A stretch of DNA of 64,000 nucleotides from Rachicladosporium sp. CCFEE 5018 (lineage: Eukaryota; Ascomycota; Dothideomycetes; Cladosporiales; Cladosporiaceae). The position numbers and the translations under genes were made by a program. The stretch is taken from contig KZ111148.1 in the NCBI GenBank assembly GCA_002077045.2, positions 470,757 through 534,756 of the forward strand, written 5' to 3'. This document shows, in pieces, positions 7,669-17,595 of this stretch (within the stretch, counting starts at the first letter, position 1; every line of letters starts with the position of its first letter). The notes beneath the pieces were generated by a model that saw only the letters and a program-made list of their open reading frames with translations, was not told the DNA's origin and ran no database searches.

Positions 7669-10002
7669 ATGCTATCCTCACTCAAGCTATGCCTCGTCCT
7701 CGGACTCTGCGGCGCCTTACACACAGCTTTAGTAGCCGGCCTGGTAGTCCCCAAAGCAGCCAGCTCCTCGGACAGCTCCGAGCTAGACCTCCATTATAAC
7801 TTGACATCCGGTGCCACGATCGTCAGCACCCACAATGACCTCCGTGACAAGCACCTGGGCCACGATCGCCAGGATGCGGTCGAGATCCACCCAGCAAAAC
7901 GCAGCTTCCTCGACCGCTTCTGGGCCACCACCTCCAACGTTCTGCCTAAGAGATGGCCCGGCGGCGGGAGGAATCTCAGACGGCCCACAAAGGCCGAGAT
8001 GAAGTGGCCAGTTCGTGGCGACAGCTTAGTCGTAGGCCCAAGTTGTAAGCGCGATGCCGCGCCTGAAACTGAGGGTGCCAGCGAAGCAAAGGCACTAAGC
8101 AAAAGACTTCCGCCGCTAGCTCCTGACTTTGACTTTGACGGCGATGGATTTCCAAATGGCGGTGACAATCTTCTCGGCGGCGGGGAGAAGCGCGACCTTG
8201 TGCCTGAGACTGAGGCTATTAGCGAAGCAAAGCCACTGAGCAAGAGACTTCCACCGCTAGCTCCTGACTTTGACTTTGACGGCGATGGATTTCCAAATGG
8301 CGGTGATTATCTTCTCGGCGGCGGGGAGAAGCGCGACGTTGCGGCCGCCGAGCTGGACACGAGCGAAGCAGAGGTGCTGGCTAAGAGAAACCCGCCACTG
8401 GCTCCAGACTTCGATTTCAACTCTCTGCCTTATAAGGGCGGTCCTGGGTATCTTGTCGGCATCAGCAAGCGCGATACTGAAGTCAGCAGCCCCGGCGATC
8501 TCCTCGATGGCGAGGAGAAGCGCGATGTCGCTGCTACCGGCGACGGCGACAACAATGTCAATGTCAATGTGATCGTGCAGCAGGGAGGTGATCCATGTAA
8601 TGGGCCCGAGTGCTCGGGGAAGCCATCCGTGGTGGTCTACACGTCTACTGCTGGAGCGAGTATGTCTGATCACACAGCCGCCGAGTCGCCCAAGAGCTTT
8701 GTCACCCTGACGATGTTCGTTACGGCTTCGAAGGAGACTACTCCTAGTCCTGCCAGCACGCCTGTGACATCGTCCAGTATGTCGAAGATCGTGAAAACTA
8801 TCCTCAGTACCATCGAGCCGGAAAGTACCCCTTGTCCAGCGAGCACGACGTCCAGCAAAACGTCCCCGACGGTCGAAACGATCCCAAGTACCGTCGAGAA
8901 GGAGAGCAGCACCTCTTGCGCATCAATCACAACGTCAACCAAACCGTCCAAGATCGTGAAGACGATCCTCGACTCCACCACCTCGACCAGCTGCCCATCT
9001 TCCTCGGGAAGCACAGCAATAGTCACCATGACAACCCTCCCAACACACATAACCACCGCTCCAGGCACAGTAATTGTCACAATGACCACCATACCCGTAC
9101 CTTCCTCGCCATCCAAGACTGTCAAAACCATCATCACCACCCTGGAGCCCTCTACAACAACTTCCTGTACGTCCAAGACGTCCGCCAGCCTCGCGGCCCC
9201 CACCGGCGGCCACCCCTACCCTATGAAGATCTGCGAAGTGGACAACATCTTTGGCAAGCTTGGCTTGACGAAACCAAAGTGGACTCCTGATGATGGAAGC
9301 CCTGGTAACAAGTGCCCGTATAAGGGGCCGAAACCTTGGAAGCCGGCGCACCACGGTTGGCGACGTCTGGCCCGGAGTGTCGCGAGTATTTTCCAGCGTG
9401 AGGACTCGATCGACAGCGCAACAATGGAGGGAAGATCCGAGGATGCCGAGTCAGTGTCAGGCCATGGTGACAAGCTTGTCCATTCCGAGCCCGAACTCGT
9501 GGCAGACGAGCACAACCTCCCTCGCGATACCTTCGCTAAGCCTTCGCAATGCCCACCCGGCGCCAAGTACATTAAGCTGCACCCGCACTGTAAGACCAAG
9601 TCGAACTGCATAGACAATGCTACAGGCACCTGTCTTTACCCGAACGGAACGTCCGTCCACGTTCCTGATCCGAAGCACGTCCAGCCCCTGCCAGTCCAGA
9701 GCGCTAAACCAGTCTCCGCCTGTGCGGCGCCCGCCAGCGCGGAGCGGCAAGTCGTCACTCGCCAGGCTCTGCCTGACGTCCCTGTGGATTTGCGCTGCCC
9801 GCTTGGTGCTACAATCACGATGATGAACATCAGATGTCGTCGATGTCCAAGCTTCCTGGGTCTGCCCAGATGTGTCTACGAAAACGGCACCGTCGTGGCC
9901 ACGTTCGCGAGACAGCTTGACTCGACCAAGCCAGCCCAGGCTATAGTTCGAGCCTCCTCGAATTCGGCGCCCAGCACTGCAGATCAGCACATCGATTGGT
10001 GA
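7669..10002 (+). CDS. Secreted Kex2-processed repeat precursor with Ser/Thr-rich middle and duplicated Cys module
   Basis: The product is 777 aa in one exon; I do not know the family. The signal peptide is MLSSLKLCLVLGLCGALHTA. Residues about 125-290 alternate acidic spacers and cores between dibasic KR sites. Spacers have the form D-x-x-PETE-x-x-SEAK-x-LSKR. Two cores start LPPLAPDFDFDGDGFPNGG and end GGGEKR; a third, diverged copy starts NPPLAPDFDF. This is the layout of fungal KEPs (Kex2-processed repeat proteins), which release small peptides in the Golgi. A Ser/Thr-rich stalk (about 320-510) follows. The C-terminus has two related Cys modules, CPPGAKYIKLHPHC and CPLGATITMMNIRC, each ending in C-x-Y-x-NGT-x-V. 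Peptide release is inferred from the KR spacing. An alpha-pheromone is unlikely because no short Trp-rich repeat is present. Confidence 0.85.
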   Translation: MLSSLKLCLVLGLCGALHTALVAGLVVPKAASSSDSSELDLHYNLTSGATIVSTHNDLRDKHLGHDRQDAVEIHPAKRSFLDRFWATTSNVLPKRWPGGGRNLRRPTKAEMKWPVRGDSLVVGPSCKRDAAPETEGASEAKALSKRLPPLAPDFDFDGDGFPNGGDNLLGGGEKRDLVPETEAISEAKPLSKRLPPLAPDFDFDGDGFPNGGDYLLGGGEKRDVAAAELDTSEAEVLAKRNPPLAPDFDFNSLPYKGGPGYLVGISKRDTEVSSPGDLLDGEEKRDVAATGDGDNNVNVNVIVQQGGDPCNGPECSGKPSVVVYTSTAGASMSDHTAAESPKSFVTLTMFVTASKETTPSPASTPVTSSSMSKIVKTILSTIEPESTPCPASTTSSKTSPTVETIPSTVEKESSTSCASITTSTKPSKIVKTILDSTTSTSCPSSSGSTAIVTMTTLPTHITTAPGTVIVTMTTIPVPSSPSKTVKTIITTLEPSTTTSCTSKTSASLAAPTGGHPYPMKICEVDNIFGKLGLTKPKWTPDDGSPGNKCPYKGPKPWKPAHHGWRRLARSVASIFQREDSIDSATMEGRSEDAESVSGHGDKLVHSEPELVADEHNLPRDTFAKPSQCPPGAKYIKLHPHCKTKSNCIDNATGTCLYPNGTSVHVPDPKHVQPLPVQSAKPVSACAAPASAERQVVTRQALPDVPVDLRCPLGATITMMNIRCRRCPSFLGLPRCVYENGTVVATFARQLDSTKPAQAIVRASSNSAPSTADQHIDW
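8107..8334 (+). repeat. Two near-identical Kex2 core repeats (87 bp, period 141 bp)
   Basis: Units at 8107-8193 and 8248-8334 differ at 3 of 87 bases and encode 29-residue cores differing only at one residue (Asn/Tyr). A diverged third copy starts at about 8389. The spacers between cores are also similar, so the true repeat unit is spacer plus core. Confidence 0.9.
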
Positions 10003-10790
10003 TCTCTTGTCAGGGATGCATTCGCAATGTTTGTGAGAGGCCGCCACTGTTTGCCAAATGTTTCTTCCAGGATGGGACGCGTGCACCTTTAGATCTGAAG
10101 TCGGAAGACCTTCTCCAATAACTGTGGCGGCGGGGGCCTTTGCGGAAGGGGCAATGTTGTGAGAGGGGACTAGCTGGGAGATCATGGTTGAGCGCATCAA
10201 TATGGTGCAAAAGGGTGGTAGTGAAGAATTGTGAGTGAGGAAATTGGCAGCTTCAGATAGCTTGTATCGGTACACTAGGTATTGGGTCTTGCAAATTCTT
10301 GGTGAGAGTAATTCGCGGACAGGCTGGACACCAGACCTTGTTGTCGCACACTCCCCGCTTTCGTTGTATGGGCGATGCCTCTGAGTATTCGGAAGGTAGC
10401 TTCAGCCAATTGATGATTATGGCCATACATCTTCGTTCGTGCATCGGCTCGAGAATATTGTGGTCTCGTATATGGTCCGCGAAGAAAAGTTTCAACCGGT
10501 TGAAACCAGGTGATCACGCCTCTGCAAACGGCGCGGCGAATCCAGAAGCCTAGTCGGTGCGAATTCGAGCTGCCTTGAGACGTTTTGATTTTGACGTGCC
10601 CACAGCTATGCGGTGCGATCAATGAGTACCAGTGGAGACCATGCTTCCAGCAAGGTAGTTTTAGCAACTGCGATGACATCTCGAGGTGTGAATGGATTTC
10701 ACTCGCTCAAGAGCGCGGAGAACAATACGGCTTCGATCGAGTGTTTGTGGCGGCCCAAGCATAGATTCCATCATCGCCCGGTCCAATCCC
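10003..10790. other. Intergenic region between convergent genes
   Basis: The region lies between the + strand secreted gene and the 3' end of the minus-strand mitoribosomal gene. At 788 bp it is long for a convergent spacer. A minus-strand open frame reaching into the secreted gene looks like a shadow. I see nothing else. Confidence 0.4.
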
Positions 10791-11629
10791 TTACGGCGCA
10801 GTCGGCTGCTGCCCACTCCCAGCACCAGGCTGATAAGAACCCAGCGCCTCCTGAAACGGCAGCTTCTCCGTCTTTACATCCTCCTGTCAAAGGTGTCAGC
10901 AAACCGCACCACATGCCCACAACCTCGACTTCAACTCACCTCCTCCCCCCTGCCCGGAACAAACCCCCTCCCCCCACTCGGCGGAAACAAGTCCACCTCC
11001 GGGTCCTCCACCGCAGCAACCCTAGCAGCCTCCCAAGCATACCACCTCTCCGTCAAAACATGCCTAACAGCCTTCTGCGTCAACCGAACCTCCTTCAACC
11101 GTCCCTCAGCCTCAAAACCGCCGTAGCCCGCTTTCACGCGCTCTCGCTCTTGCTCGTAAGTTTTGATCCTGTTGACTTCGAGCGAGGACACCCACCAAAG
11201 CCGCCATAAGTCGTCCCAGCTTTTGACGCGCAACTCTTGGACTGTCCAGCCACGGCCGTGGGCGTGCAGTTGTTCGGGCGTCATCAATGCATCTCTCGTA
11301 GTATTGAAAAAGCCGTAGAGGCCGTGATTAGGATCCACCTCGACTGTCGATCTGAGGGAGGGGTCGAGAACGGGGCGGGGCAGCTTGGCGAGGTCGACGG
11401 ACAATTTGATGCGTTTATTGAGGCCGGAGCGTTTTATTGCTGACATGCCGCGGGTCGAGTTGTTCCATTTCTTCGTTGGCTTGGAGGATACCGGGGAGGT
11501 TGTGGAGAAGGGGGTGTTTTGGGCGAAGGCGGGGAGCAGGAAGGGCGGTGGGAGGGCGGTGGAGCGGTGAGGTGTGCTCTGCAGGAGCGAGCTGAAGATG
11601 CTGCGGTGCGTACAGTGTCTGGACGCCAT
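10791..11629 (-). CDS. MRPL4: Mitochondrial large-subunit ribosomal protein uL29m (Mrpl4/MRP-L47 family)
   Basis: Structural protein of the mitochondrial 54S subunit near the exit tunnel. Exons are complement(10883..10791) and complement(11629..10940), with a 56-bp intron at 10884-10939 (GTGAGT, GCTGAC branch, GACAG). This gives 260 aa from the ATG at 11629. The frame stays open upstream to an earlier possible start at 11707. MASRHCTHRSIFSSLLQSTP is a good mitochondrial presequence, so I prefer 11629. The family core is clear: HGRGWTVQELRVKSWDDLWR, LWWVSSLEVNRI, EAEGRLKEVRLTQKAVRHVL, TERWYAWEAA. The second exon adds KTEKLPFQEALGSYQPG, and that motif also supports the splice. Confidence 0.93.
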
Positions 11630-11952
11630 GGTAGAGGTAGAACAGTATTGGCGCCTGCAATGATATGAGGTGTTGCAGGTATTGGCGAAGCGTGAAGTGA
11701 GCCGCAAAGCTCGGGAATGCTGTGATTTGTCGAGACCGACACCGCGCTAGTGAACTGGCGTTGGAAGAACTACTAGTAGTCGAAGTAGTTACGACAACGC
11801 GAAAGCCTTCATCATCGAACAGCATGTCCGTAACGACGAATGTCCAGCAATTACGATGCTTAGGAGGTGCATATCACCTCATGGAAGTCTCGTGTTGCTC
11901 GGCGACACCATGAAACTTAATTGTACATCCTCTACTCATACACCCCCTATTC

Positions 11953-13326
11953 TCAATACCTGCCCGTAACCCTCCTCCTCTCCTCTCCTGCTCCGTTAAC
12001 TCCACCTACCCCACTCGCCCTCTTCAACGGACTCCCGGCCCTCTCAGCCCTAATCTGCGAAGTACTAGTAGCCTTCCTCAGCGGGCTAGCAGCATGACTG
12101 TATATCCCGAAACTTCCTCCATCGCCCTTGACCGGACTTCGCTCTCGTAGCCTCTCATGGTGAGGCTTGATGGGCGAGGAGTAGTCTCTCCCGCTTGTAG
12201 CAGCAGCTGGAGATTGCGTGTATCCGTTCACGTATGCTGCCGGGGCTGGGGACTTGAAGATGGAAGAGGTGCTTATAGTTTGCGCCGCTTCCTGGCGGCG
12301 GGGCTCGGGCTTGCTGGCCAGATCATCTGGGTCGTAGGAGCTGGCGTAGTTGGTATTTGGATTTGTCTTGAAACCTCTCTTGACGATCGTAGTCGGGGTG
12401 TAGACGTCGACTTCTCGCGTCTTCGTGCCCCGCGGGCTCAGTGCGCTTTCGCGGGTCTGGATCCCGACATCTCTGACTGGATGATTGAGGAAGGGGTGCA
12501 CGAATTTCGTGTCGTACTCGTTCATCACTTCGCCATGGATGAGGACTGAGTCTTTGGCTTGCTGACTGAACGAGGTGCGCAGGAAGCCAAGTTGGAACGC
12601 CAGCACGGTGCCGAAAAGGATTGCCATCAGGACTGTGAGGGAGGGGCGTTGGTCGAACTCAGCAGTCGGAAGGAGCGAGAAGTAGACCAGCAGGTGTCCG
12701 GGCGAGAATAGCGTGAAGACCGTCAAATTGAAGGGCTTCGGATCCCAGACGCTGACTTCCCAGACCTCTCGCTCGGGATCAGGATACACTTGTGCTCCTG
12801 CTCGTGCTGCCGCTATCACAGTCTGCAGATACTGTATCGGCGATGACGAAGCAGGCGAGCTGTCGACACGAACTCTGTGCGCTGAAGGAGTAGAAGGCGG
12901 CAAGTCTACTGGCTGCTCGAATAGGCGATAGTGTCGTTTGCGAAAGAACGTCCAAAATGCGTTGGCGCAGCAGATGAGAGTAAGGGAGTAGACTAGGAAA
13001 GATGCCTGTACCTACCGTCAGCGCCTGGCGCGCCCCATTCTGCGATGTCGCCGACTCACCAGCCATGTGAACCATCCGCTTCCGCGTCTCGACTCGCTGT
13101 CCCCGAAGACATCTTCACTGCCTCTTGACACACTCGGGCTACTCGCGCCTCTTGCTATGACGAACACGATATTGAGAGCAATGCCGATGGCTGTTGCCCA
13201 CTCTTTGAGCAGCTCATCGTATGTATCGTCGTTCAGCTCTTCCGAGATCCACAGCCAAATGTCGCCCAGGTCAAGGTTCGCCTTGATGCGCTCGAGCAGC
13301 GGTCGCCGCCGCACCAAAGGCGGCAT
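11953..13326 (-). CDS. NUR1: Nuclear rim protein 1 (Nur1, DUF2418)
   Basis: Inner-nuclear-membrane protein which, with Lrs4-Csm1 in yeast, tethers rDNA and silent chromatin to the envelope. I join complement(13005..11953) and complement(13326..13060) across a 54-bp intron (13006-13059). The join restores WFTWLASFLVYSLTLICC and gives 439 aa. The start MPPLVRRRPLLERIKANLDL and WLWISEEL match the family N-terminus. There are two pairs of hydrophobic helices: EWATAIGIALNIVFVIARG with the spliced LVYSLTLICCANAFWTFF, and LTVFTLFSPGHLLVYF with SLTVLMAILFGTVLAFQLGF. Then come the conserved FSQQAKDSVLIHGEVMNEYD and HPFLNHPVRDVGIQT. The C-terminal 200 residues are Ser/Pro-rich and probably nucleoplasmic. 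Confidence 0.92.
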
Positions 13327-13802
13327 CGTTCAGCGTCGGGCCCTAGACTTGACCGATGTGGCGAGTCGCCTACATGTCACGGCTTGGGTAAGATCGCAGT
13401 CGGCGCCGTAGGTGATCAACAACGAGTGTCAACAGTGCACGAGTCACGTCAACGAAGGCTGACTAAGCCCCCCACTAGATTCACCGCACCTGCATTCTTC
13501 GAGACGACGACACTGAGATTGATAGACAGCATATTGGTCTTAAGGGAAGATCGGGATAGCTGAAGCGACTCGAGGTAGTCGGAACTCTCCTCTGTCCGTA
13601 TGGTCGAAGAGAGAAGTGGCCTGGAATGAAGACAGATCTGCATAGCAGCCAACAAGTGTCTGGTACACCCCACGTACCAACTGCATCATACCGCCGTTGT
13701 TAGCTGCTTCAACTTGTCACACGCTATCCCTGCTCGCATTTCCTCCAAGCAAAAGCTTCCTCTAATTCCTCTCTCGACGTACAACACATTCTCACCGCCA
13801 CC
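13327..13802. promoter_or_regulatory. Divergent promoter region between NUR1 and GDI1
   Basis: This 476-bp non-coding segment is shared by two divergently transcribed genes. The GDI1 start sits in a strong context (CCGCCACC before ATG). I cannot name binding sites with confidence. Confidence 0.5.
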
Positions 13803-15272
13803 ATGGACGAAATCGCCCCCGAATACGACATTGTCGTCCTCGGCACCGGCCTGACCGAGTGCGTCCTCAGCGGCGTCTTCTCCGTCAAAGGCAAGAAAGT
13901 CCTCCACATAGACCGCAATGACCACTACGGCGGCGAGTCCGCCAGCGTAAATCTCGAGACCCTCTACAAACAATACAACAACTTCACACCGGGGACTGAG
14001 CCATGGAAAAAGTACGGCCGCGCAAACGACTGGAACATAGACTTGGTGCCCAAGCTGTTAATGAGCAATGGCGAGTTGACCAACATCCTCGTCAGCACGG
14101 ACGTGACGCGATATCTCGAGTTCAAGCAGATAGCAGGAAGCTACGTGCAGCAAGGCGCCGGCGCCCGCGCGACTGTAGCCAAAGTCCCTAGCGATGCAGG
14201 CGAGGCCCTCCGAAGTCCCCTCATGGGCTTGTTCGAGAAGAGACGAGCAAAGAACTTCCTCCAATGGGTCGGAAACTTCGACCAAGCAAACCCCAGCACG
14301 CACAACGGCATGAACCTCAGCCAAACAACCATGAAGCAAGTCTACGACAAATACGGCCTGGAAGCCACAACGCGGGATTTCATAGGACACAGCATGGCCC
14401 TCTACACGACAGACGAGTACATCAACCAGCGCGGCGCGGCGAAAGAATGCGTGGAGCGTATACGCCTGTACGTCAACAGCATGGCCCGCTACGGCAAATC
14501 ACCCTACATCTACCCTCTCTACGGCCTCGGCGAGCTCCCGCAAGGCTTCGCCCGCCTGAGCGCGATCTACGGCGGGACCTACATGCTCAACACGCACATC
14601 GACGAGATCACATACTCCGCCTCAGGAAAAGTCAGCGGGATCCGCGCAACGATGAAAGAGCGCGGCGAAGAAGGGCCAGGGATGAACTTCACCACGAAGT
14701 GCTCCAAGATCCTCGCAGACCCCTCTTACTTCCCCGACAAAGTCAAAGTCACCGGCCACCTTTTGAAAGCAATCTGCATCCTCAACCACCCGATCGACAA
14801 AACCGACAATAGCGACTCCGTGCAGCTCATCCTGCCTCAATCCCAAGTCGGCCGCAAACACGATATCTACATCGCCATGGTGTCCTCCGCGCACAATGTC
14901 TGCCCGAAAGGGTACTACATCGCCATTGTGTCTACGATCGCGGAGACGGAAGCGAATCATCATTTGGAGTTGGCGCCGGGGTTGGAGAGGTTGGGACGGA
15001 TTGAGGAGAAGTTCATGGGGAAGCCGATTCCGATTTATGAGCCGTTGGAGAGTGGGGAGAAGGATAATGTGTTCATTTCGAGGAGTTATGATGCTACGAG
15101 TCATTTTGAGACGACGACTGGTGAGTTCGATCTTCTTAATTTGAGATGATTGGAGATGAGAAGCTAATGATTGTGCGCAGATGATGTGAGGGATATATAC
15201 CAACGAGCTGCTGGTGAGGAGCTGAAGGTTGAGGGCTTGAAGCCTGGAGATAATCTGGCTGTGGAGGAGTGA
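13803..15272 (+). CDS. GDI1: Rab GDP-dissociation inhibitor
   Basis: Extracts GDP-bound Rab GTPases from membranes and recycles them for vesicle traffic; cytosolic. Exons 13803..15120 and 15181..15272 flank a 60-bp intron (GTGAGT...GCGCAG). The spliced product is 469 aa, normal for the family. The FAD-like N-terminal fold begins YDIVVLGTGLTECVLSGVFS. Sequence-conserved regions include HIDRNDHYGGESAS, the Rab-binding platform (PLYGLGELPQGFARLSAIYGG) and YNNFTPGTEPWKKYGR. The short second exon gives DDVRDIYQRAAGEEL. The ATG follows an ideal leader and begins MDEIAPEYDIVVLGTG, as in other GDIs. REP (Rab escort protein) is excluded by length and by the lack of its insertions. Confidence 0.97.
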
Positions 15273-15399
15273 GTGTGGCCGGTCGCGATATCGCAGTAAA
15301 GAGGGCATGAACTCGAGACGTGCGGATCTTGGATGAGGGATGGAAGTGAGTTGGAGTATGATTTGCATCACGAAGAATACCCAGCAATAGGCGTGATCG

Positions 15400-17595
15400 C
15401 TACCCTAAGGTGATATCCATCCAGCCCAGACACTCTCGCTCGAAAACGCGTCTTGCGATCCTCGCCAAGCCCTTCCTGTACGCGATGCCATTCTCCCACT
15501 CCACCCACATCACGTTGTAGTACTCGTAGATCGAGCCTGGATAGTACTCCCGGTCGAGAACGAGACTCGACATGCTAGTCGTGAGGGAACCTTCATCATC
15601 GGCATAGGTAAAGGCCATGGGCTGTACGACGTACTCCGGATAATCATGGAGCTCTTTCCCAAGCCCAGAGTCTTCCGAGTCGTAATCGTAGTCGTTCCAA
15701 TGAAATGGCGGACCGTGATCGAAGCGGTCCGAGTACCCATACCCGCTCCTTCGCTTGCTTGTAGGTGTGTGCATACTGTACATCGCTCCATTTGGGACCC
15801 TTCCACCATCGGTGGCAATCGCATGCGCTCCTTCCGAGATGGCGATGACATAGACCTCACCTTCCCACGGGTCAGCGTTCACTTCATGTAGTACACCAGC
15901 GAAGCCAGAATCGCCTTTTGTGACAAGCAGAGTGAGTCCTGGGCGTATCAAATCGCGCTGAAGCACTCGGAACGAGGCTACCAGCACTCGACCACGAAGG
16001 AGAAAGCGTTCGTGACATGAGGATTCCAGCGCCTGAGTAGTCGTGCAGTCTTCCTGATATGAGCTGTGTATTTGCGCACTGGATGTATCGTTGTAGTGCA
16101 CTGAGGGCATCGCTGCTTCCGGCGTGCATGGAGGGTATTTGGTCCAAGAGTCAGTAAGTGCGATGGCGGCAGTGGATGCTGCTGGTGAGGTTACGCCTCC
16201 GTCACTGACCCATTCGACGACGCCGAGGTCAGGTTCGTCGCCTTCACGTTTCCATTGCGGAAAGTCCACGTCAGTAAGCCAGCCTGTCCACGACCAACTT
16301 GGTGGTGGAGCAATGCCACCACGACGAGCCAGTCGGTTTTTGCTTGTGATGACGTTCGCAGATGTCCACAGCAGATAATGCGATAGCCAGCCAAACGGAA
16401 TACCCTGCATGATGGGCTCCGCACACCTCCTCTCAATATCGCGCTGTATACCCAAGAAGGCATTGTAGCGGTCATCTGGCGCATGCTCACCGAAGGCTCG
16501 TCGCGAATAGTCTTTGACAAGGCGTTCGTAATATGCGGCCGCGTACGATTGTGGGCATGTGAACCCGCCGAACTTCAGCGAATCTCCCGTCTGAAGATTC
16601 ACGTCTCGGGTTAAAGATCGCGTTTTGGGCTCCGATCCGCTGAAATTGGCGTTCGTCTGACTTGAACACTGCCAGCTTACACCTGTGTGCGATAGCCAGA
16701 TTACTCTGGCGGGAAACATCTCCTCTTGATACGTCCAGCCTCTGGCTTGCCAGACACTTTTCGACAACCTGACATCACTCATATGCTCTGTAGCTCGAAC
16801 GGGTTGACTCAGACCAGGTATGCCGTGAATTCCTGTGTCGGCGTCTAGCCCGTCCATCGCGATGATTGTACAGTATGATCGGGCGTATATCATTGCCATT
16901 TGTTCGATTTGAGCATGCTTGGACCCTTGATCATCCTGGACAATACATAGCCGGTCGCACCAGAGGTAACGCTGACCGAGGAAACCGGTCAAGACCATTG
17001 CATGTTCGATCGTTCTTGGCACTGCGACTTCTGCGTGAGGCCCAAGAAGAGCTCGTTGTTCTTGGAGGCTTGTAAGATTAGAAACGGTCGTCTGCGCTGC
17101 TGCAACTTCACCCCATACATAGCTCAAAGCTATATACTGCAAACTCGGCGAATACTCCACTAAGCAACCATCTTGTATATCGATCAGCCAGAGAGGATGG
17201 CCCGCGCCTTCGTCATGGTCCCGCTCGCAGACATGGGCTGACGGAGCCCGGTGCTTCGTTGTACAGTTCTGCAGCCAGGCTCGTATACGGAAGATCGTGA
17301 GTGAGGGGAACAGTGCGGAATGGCCCAAGAGAGCGTCCAGGATTGCGCCGGCGCCATGCGTCGGGAAGACTGTGGGACGTGCAGAGCGACTTCGAAGGCC
17401 CCCAAGTAAAGCAAATTCGCCGTGGAGGTCAGATCTCCGGCGATCGCGGCAACTCAGGGTAGGCTTTCGTACTCGGAGCCACAAGTAAGCAACACATGGT
17501 ATGATGCACCACCACGAGACCGCAACAAGAATCAAGGATAGAGCAAGGACAAGCAACGGCAGCACGATGGACACGAGTCCCCATTCTTGAAACAT
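15400..17595 (-). CDS. HET-domain (heterokaryon incompatibility) protein with N-terminal membrane anchor
   Basis: Fungal HET-domain proteins trigger non-self recognition and cell death, although many have no assigned role. The product is 731 aa in one exon. Residues about 8-42 form a long hydrophobic stretch (IVLPLLVLALSLILVAVSWW), likely a membrane anchor. The HET domain begins at about 154 (YIALSYVWG), continues with PRTIEHAMVLTGFLGQRYLW and CDRLCIVQDD, then QIEQMAMIYARSYCTIIAMD, and ends with ARGWTYQEEMFPARVIWLS. The C-terminal 400 residues include APPPSWSWTGW, also usual in this group. The gene is convergent with GDI1 (127 bp apart). No partner such as a NACHT/NLR protein sits beside it, so it may be a stand-alone HET gene. 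Confidence 0.93.
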   Translation of the reverse strand: MFQEWGLVSIVLPLLVLALSLILVAVSWWCIIPCVAYLWLRVRKPTLSCRDRRRSDLHGEFALLGGLRSRSARPTVFPTHGAGAILDALLGHSALFPSLTIFRIRAWLQNCTTKHRAPSAHVCERDHDEGAGHPLWLIDIQDGCLVEYSPSLQYIALSYVWGEVAAAQTTVSNLTSLQEQRALLGPHAEVAVPRTIEHAMVLTGFLGQRYLWCDRLCIVQDDQGSKHAQIEQMAMIYARSYCTIIAMDGLDADTGIHGIPGLSQPVRATEHMSDVRLSKSVWQARGWTYQEEMFPARVIWLSHTGVSWQCSSQTNANFSGSEPKTRSLTRDVNLQTGDSLKFGGFTCPQSYAAAYYERLVKDYSRRAFGEHAPDDRYNAFLGIQRDIERRCAEPIMQGIPFGWLSHYLLWTSANVITSKNRLARRGGIAPPPSWSWTGWLTDVDFPQWKREGDEPDLGVVEWVSDGGVTSPAASTAAIALTDSWTKYPPCTPEAAMPSVHYNDTSSAQIHSSYQEDCTTTQALESSCHERFLLRGRVLVASFRVLQRDLIRPGLTLLVTKGDSGFAGVLHEVNADPWEGEVYVIAISEGAHAIATDGGRVPNGAMYSMHTPTSKRRSGYGYSDRFDHGPPFHWNDYDYDSEDSGLGKELHDYPEYVVQPMAFTYADDEGSLTTSMSSLVLDREYYPGSIYEYYNVMWVEWENGIAYRKGLARIARRVFERECLGWMDITLG

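Noticed and set aside
7669..8560. Alpha-factor-type mating pheromone precursor
   Set aside because: Cores are about 29 residues and acidic; fungal alpha-pheromones are short, Trp/Pro-containing repeats, and a large Ser/Thr and Cys-rich C-terminus would be unusual.
7669..10002. Ustiloxin-like (dikaritin) RiPP cluster
   Set aside because: The repeat precursor layout is similar, but no UstY/DUF3328 oxidase, tyrosinase or P450 gene lies nearby in the window.
9457..10275. Minus-strand frame overlapping the end of the Kex2-repeat gene
   Set aside because: Most of it mirrors the Cys-rich coding region and the rest lacks any signal.
14622..15371. Minus-strand frame over GDI1
   Set aside because: Antisense shadow of a strongly conserved gene; no independent features.
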